DNA of 43,551 nucleotides from positions 1 through 43,551 of the forward strand of contig JAQBXR010000007.1 in assembly GCA_027623295.1 (NCBI GenBank). Direction: 5' to 3'. Within the stretch, counting starts at the first letter, position 1. Every line of letters begins with the position of its first letter. Under the pieces are notes generated by a model, which worked only from the letters and a program-made list of their open reading frames with translations, was not told the origin of the DNA and searched no databases. This stretch comes from Planctomycetota bacterium (GTDB lineage Bacteria; Planctomycetota; UBA1135). Both the position numbers and the translations under genes were made by a program. Of the stretch, positions 41,432 through 43,551 are shown in pieces.

Positions 41432-43551
41432 ATGTCTTCCCCACGTCAGCCCAGCGTCGAGGTTCGTCTCGCGCGCTATCTGGGACTCAAGGTCCCTGTC
41501 ATGAACGCTCTGCGCGAAGGTCTCGCGGCGGGGGAGTTCCCCGTGTTCTTGCGTTGTGCATCTCCTGCCCTCGCCGGACAGTTTCCGCATGCATTCGGCT
41601 TTGAGCTTCTGCTCGAACGTTTGCGTCAGGCTGAATCTTTAGAGCGGCGTCGCGGCAACCTGTTGCGCGCCTTCGAGGGACGGGAAGAAGAGTTTCCTGA
41701 GGCCGTGGAAATCATCCAGAACAGTATGGATGAAGGAGAGTTGGAAGACGCTGGTTTGGTCATCCATCCTTCGCATGCACCCGTAGACTTTGAAGCTCCC
41801 GAAAAAGAGGAGTACGCTGGGTTTTTAGTTAACCTGCGCGGCGATGCCAAACTTGCCTTGCAACTGCAGCGCAAGTTCCGCCTGGAAGGCACCATGGACG
41901 TCACGCCTCTCGATCCGGAATCGGAAGAGAAGAAGCGCTTCCATAACTTGGCCCAAGGCATTATGCCTATCGCGCAGTGTGCCCCTGACCGCTACTTGCA
42001 GTTGCGTCGTGCCGAACGCGCCCATGCGGTCAATGTTGAGTTTGGAATTCCTGCGGCGGTCATCACGCAGTTGTTTGAGTCTTTGGAAAGCTACCCCAAG
42101 CAAGAAAAGGAAAGCTACCGTGGGTTGTTCACTGACTTTATCAAGCGAGAACGTTTACCTCGTTTGGTGCAGCAAGTCCGCGGCACCTTGAAGCGTCGTG
42201 CGGAAGAGGCCTCTTTGCAGAATGGTTGGGAGCAGGTCGAGCGTTCTTTGGATCGCGGCCAAAATGACAACTTGGTGATTGGCGTATGTGCGGCCAAGAA
42301 AGGGCGCATGGTTCTGGCGGCCGCTCACGGCATCGAGGAAACCCCACGTACCATCGAGGTCGACCTTAAGTCAGAATCGCTTGCTGAGGACTTGAAGAAG
42401 TTCATTGGCGAGGAGCAGGTTGCCTTGGTGGCTGTGCAAGCAGATACTGCAACCCGTTCTGGCGCACGCACTCTCATGAAGTCTTTCCCAAGTGGCAAGC
42501 CGCGCATGGTCATGGTTCCAATGGCTGTGGTGAAAACCATGTTGCGAGAAGTTGCGCGCCGTCCGGCCGACGCTCTGTTGAGCCACGATGAGCGTCAAGC
42601 ATTCTTGGTCGCAACCATGGCAGCCGATCCACGTGCGGCTGCATTCCACACGCCTCACATCGTGCGTGCTTTCATTCCATTCCGTGGAGAGATTAACCAT
42701 CGCATCCTGGATGACTTCGAAACCACCTTCTTGAGCTCATTATTGGCCTCGAAGGGAGTCGATGTAAACACAGCCAGTGCCGATTCCTTACGCCTGGTGC
42801 CTGGCCTGGATGCCGATGGCGTCGTAGTGGAACGTTCTACCGCACCTTTCCGCAGCTTACGTGACCTGCAAGACCGCATTGGTCTTACGCCAGAAGCCTG
42901 GCGCGCCGCATGTTGCATGTTGCGGGTGCGTAGTGGTGACGAGCCGCTCGATGGCCGCAGTCTGCACCCAATGTACTATGGAATCTTGAAGCAAACCATG
43001 GCTTCGGCCGAGGTGAAGGTTCAGGATTTAGTGAAGGACCCGGGCAAGATCAAGCAAATGGATTGGAGCGCTGCCCTTGAGGGCGAACGCGAAGCCGAGG
43101 GCATTTTGCAGCGCGTGAAGGAAGGGTTGTCCAAGTCGGGCCGTTCTCGTTTGCGTATCCAACCAGGAGCCGGCCCGCAAAAGGGTGGTGGCAGTAAACG
43201 TGGCGGTGGGCGCAAGCTCGAAGCTTTGGTGGTTGGCGAATTGATGAAAGGCAAAGTGAAGAACCTGGCTGAATATGGTGCCTTCATTGAGTTCGGTTGC
43301 GAGCGCGAAGGCCTAGTGCACGTGAGTCACTGTTCCGAAACCTTCATTAAGCACCCATCGGAAGCTCTTAAGGAAGGGCAAGATGTGGAAGTTCGTGTGC
43401 TTGGTGTAGATCTTGCTGCACGTAAGATTCGACTTTCCTTGCTGACCGAAGAGCAGGAGAAGGAACGCGAAGCGCAGCGCAAGCAACGTCAGGGTGGACG
43501 GGGCGATGGCGATGGCGATGGCGGCGGCGGACGGGGCGGCCAAGGCGGCGG
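41432..43551 (+). CDS. tex: Tex-like S1 RNA-binding protein, divergent (C-terminus beyond window)
   Basis: The frame opened by the ATG at 41432 is uninterrupted to the last base (706 codons). Its order matches the Tex/RNA-binding protein family: an N-terminal helical region, a YqgF-like fold (starting LVIGVCAAKKGRMVLA, about 288), helix-hairpin-helix modules (SKGVDVNTASADSLRLVPGL, about 447), and an S1 domain (GKVKNLAEYGAFIEFG, about 608). Tex binds nucleic acid and supports transcription. It differs from standard Tex: the N-terminal V-P-F-I-A-R-Y-R-K-E block is missing, and the YqgF motif GLDPG is GVCAA. The visible end is a Gly/Asp-rich tail (GDGDGDGGGG), which could continue as a disordered extension. 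Confidence 0.82.
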   Translation, partial: MSSPRQPSVEVRLARYLGLKVPVMNALREGLAAGEFPVFLRCASPALAGQFPHAFGFELLLERLRQAESLERRRGNLLRAFEGREEEFPEAVEIIQNSMDEGELEDAGLVIHPSHAPVDFEAPEKEEYAGFLVNLRGDAKLALQLQRKFRLEGTMDVTPLDPESEEKKRFHNLAQGIMPIAQCAPDRYLQLRRAERAHAVNVEFGIPAAVITQLFESLESYPKQEKESYRGLFTDFIKRERLPRLVQQVRGTLKRRAEEASLQNGWEQVERSLDRGQNDNLVIGVCAAKKGRMVLAAAHGIEETPRTIEVDLKSESLAEDLKKFIGEEQVALVAVQADTATRSGARTLMKSFPSGKPRMVMVPMAVVKTMLREVARRPADALLSHDERQAFLVATMAADPRAAAFHTPHIVRAFIPFRGEINHRILDDFETTFLSSLLASKGVDVNTASADSLRLVPGLDADGVVVERSTAPFRSLRDLQDRIGLTPEAWRAACCMLRVRSGDEPLDGRSLHPMYYGILKQTMASAEVKVQDLVKDPGKIKQMDWSAALEGEREAEGILQRVKEGLSKSGRSRLRIQPGAGPQKGGGSKRGGGRKLEALVVGELMKGKVKNLAEYGAFIEFGCEREGLVHVSHCSETFIKHPSEALKEGQDVEVRVLGVDLAARKIRLSLLTEEQEKEREAQRKQRQGGRGDGDGDGGGGRGGQGG

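Overview
The window looks like a chromosomal segment of a Gram-negative bacterium of the Planctomycetota (PVC superphylum). This is inferred from gene content: a very large exported protein combining a sorbosone-dehydrogenase-like propeller, a PVC-type CxxCH heme domain and a DUF1080 domain, divergent from a lipoprotein sulfatase; a lysine-repeat histone-like protein beside HU; and a fused CcsBA. KdsB implies Kdo-containing lipopolysaccharide. Most of the window is ordinary housekeeping DNA in short operons. The unusual parts are a few decayed genes and some atypical versions of known proteins.

Layout. 1-422: two inverted remnants of an IS3-type transposase. 423-5634 (minus): a glycine cleavage operon gcvT-gcvH-gcvPA-gcvPB followed by a lipoate-ligase-family gene, led by a single-aptamer glycine riboswitch with its own terminator. 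5801-7129 (plus): rpmB with a clear promoter and terminator, then the lysine-repeat protein and HU. 7128-9549 (minus): metG and an exported histidine phosphatase. 9717-11309 (plus): a truncated universal stress protein and a beta-CASP metallo-beta-lactamase protein. 11400-14754 (minus): a lipoprotein, kdsB, pyrG and a DUF1844 protein. 14822-20168 (plus): an ICMT-like membrane methyltransferase, a Kdo/lipopolysaccharide-kinase-like protein, a LysM protein, anmK and an exported TPR/HEAT protein carrying a receiver-like domain.

20265-20339 is tRNA-Thr(CGU). Beside it lies a decayed block (about 20396-21314) holding the C-terminal half of a malic enzyme joined to the tail of another protein. 21376-26600: the 1246-residue heme/DUF1080 protein (minus) and the sulfatase (plus), diverging from 35 bp that hold a palindrome. 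26597-30690: an ArsC-VOC fusion, an S10 serine carboxypeptidase and a DUF885 protein. 30713-34989 (minus): CcsBA preceded by a duplicated-domain lipoprotein with a His/Asp-rich linker. 35080-35287: tRNA-Pro(UGG) and a damaged tandem copy of its 3' part. 35319-37738 (plus): elbB and an enzyme-I-like PTS protein whose PEP site is eroded. 37888-38808 (minus): thrB. 38924-41050 (plus): fusA. 41432 to the end (plus): a divergent Tex-like protein that continues past the window.

Functional links. The glycine operon is self-contained: the riboswitch senses substrate, T/H/P proteins oxidise glycine, and the last gene can supply the lipoyl group for GcvH. PyrG provides CTP for KdsB, and a Kdo-kinase-like gene lies nearby. 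CcsBA would attach heme to exported cytochromes such as the CxxCH protein. The best candidates for unfamiliar biology are the exported pseudo-receiver protein (18189-20168) and the degenerate enzyme I (36008-37738). I found no CRISPR array, prophage, or obvious new defence system.
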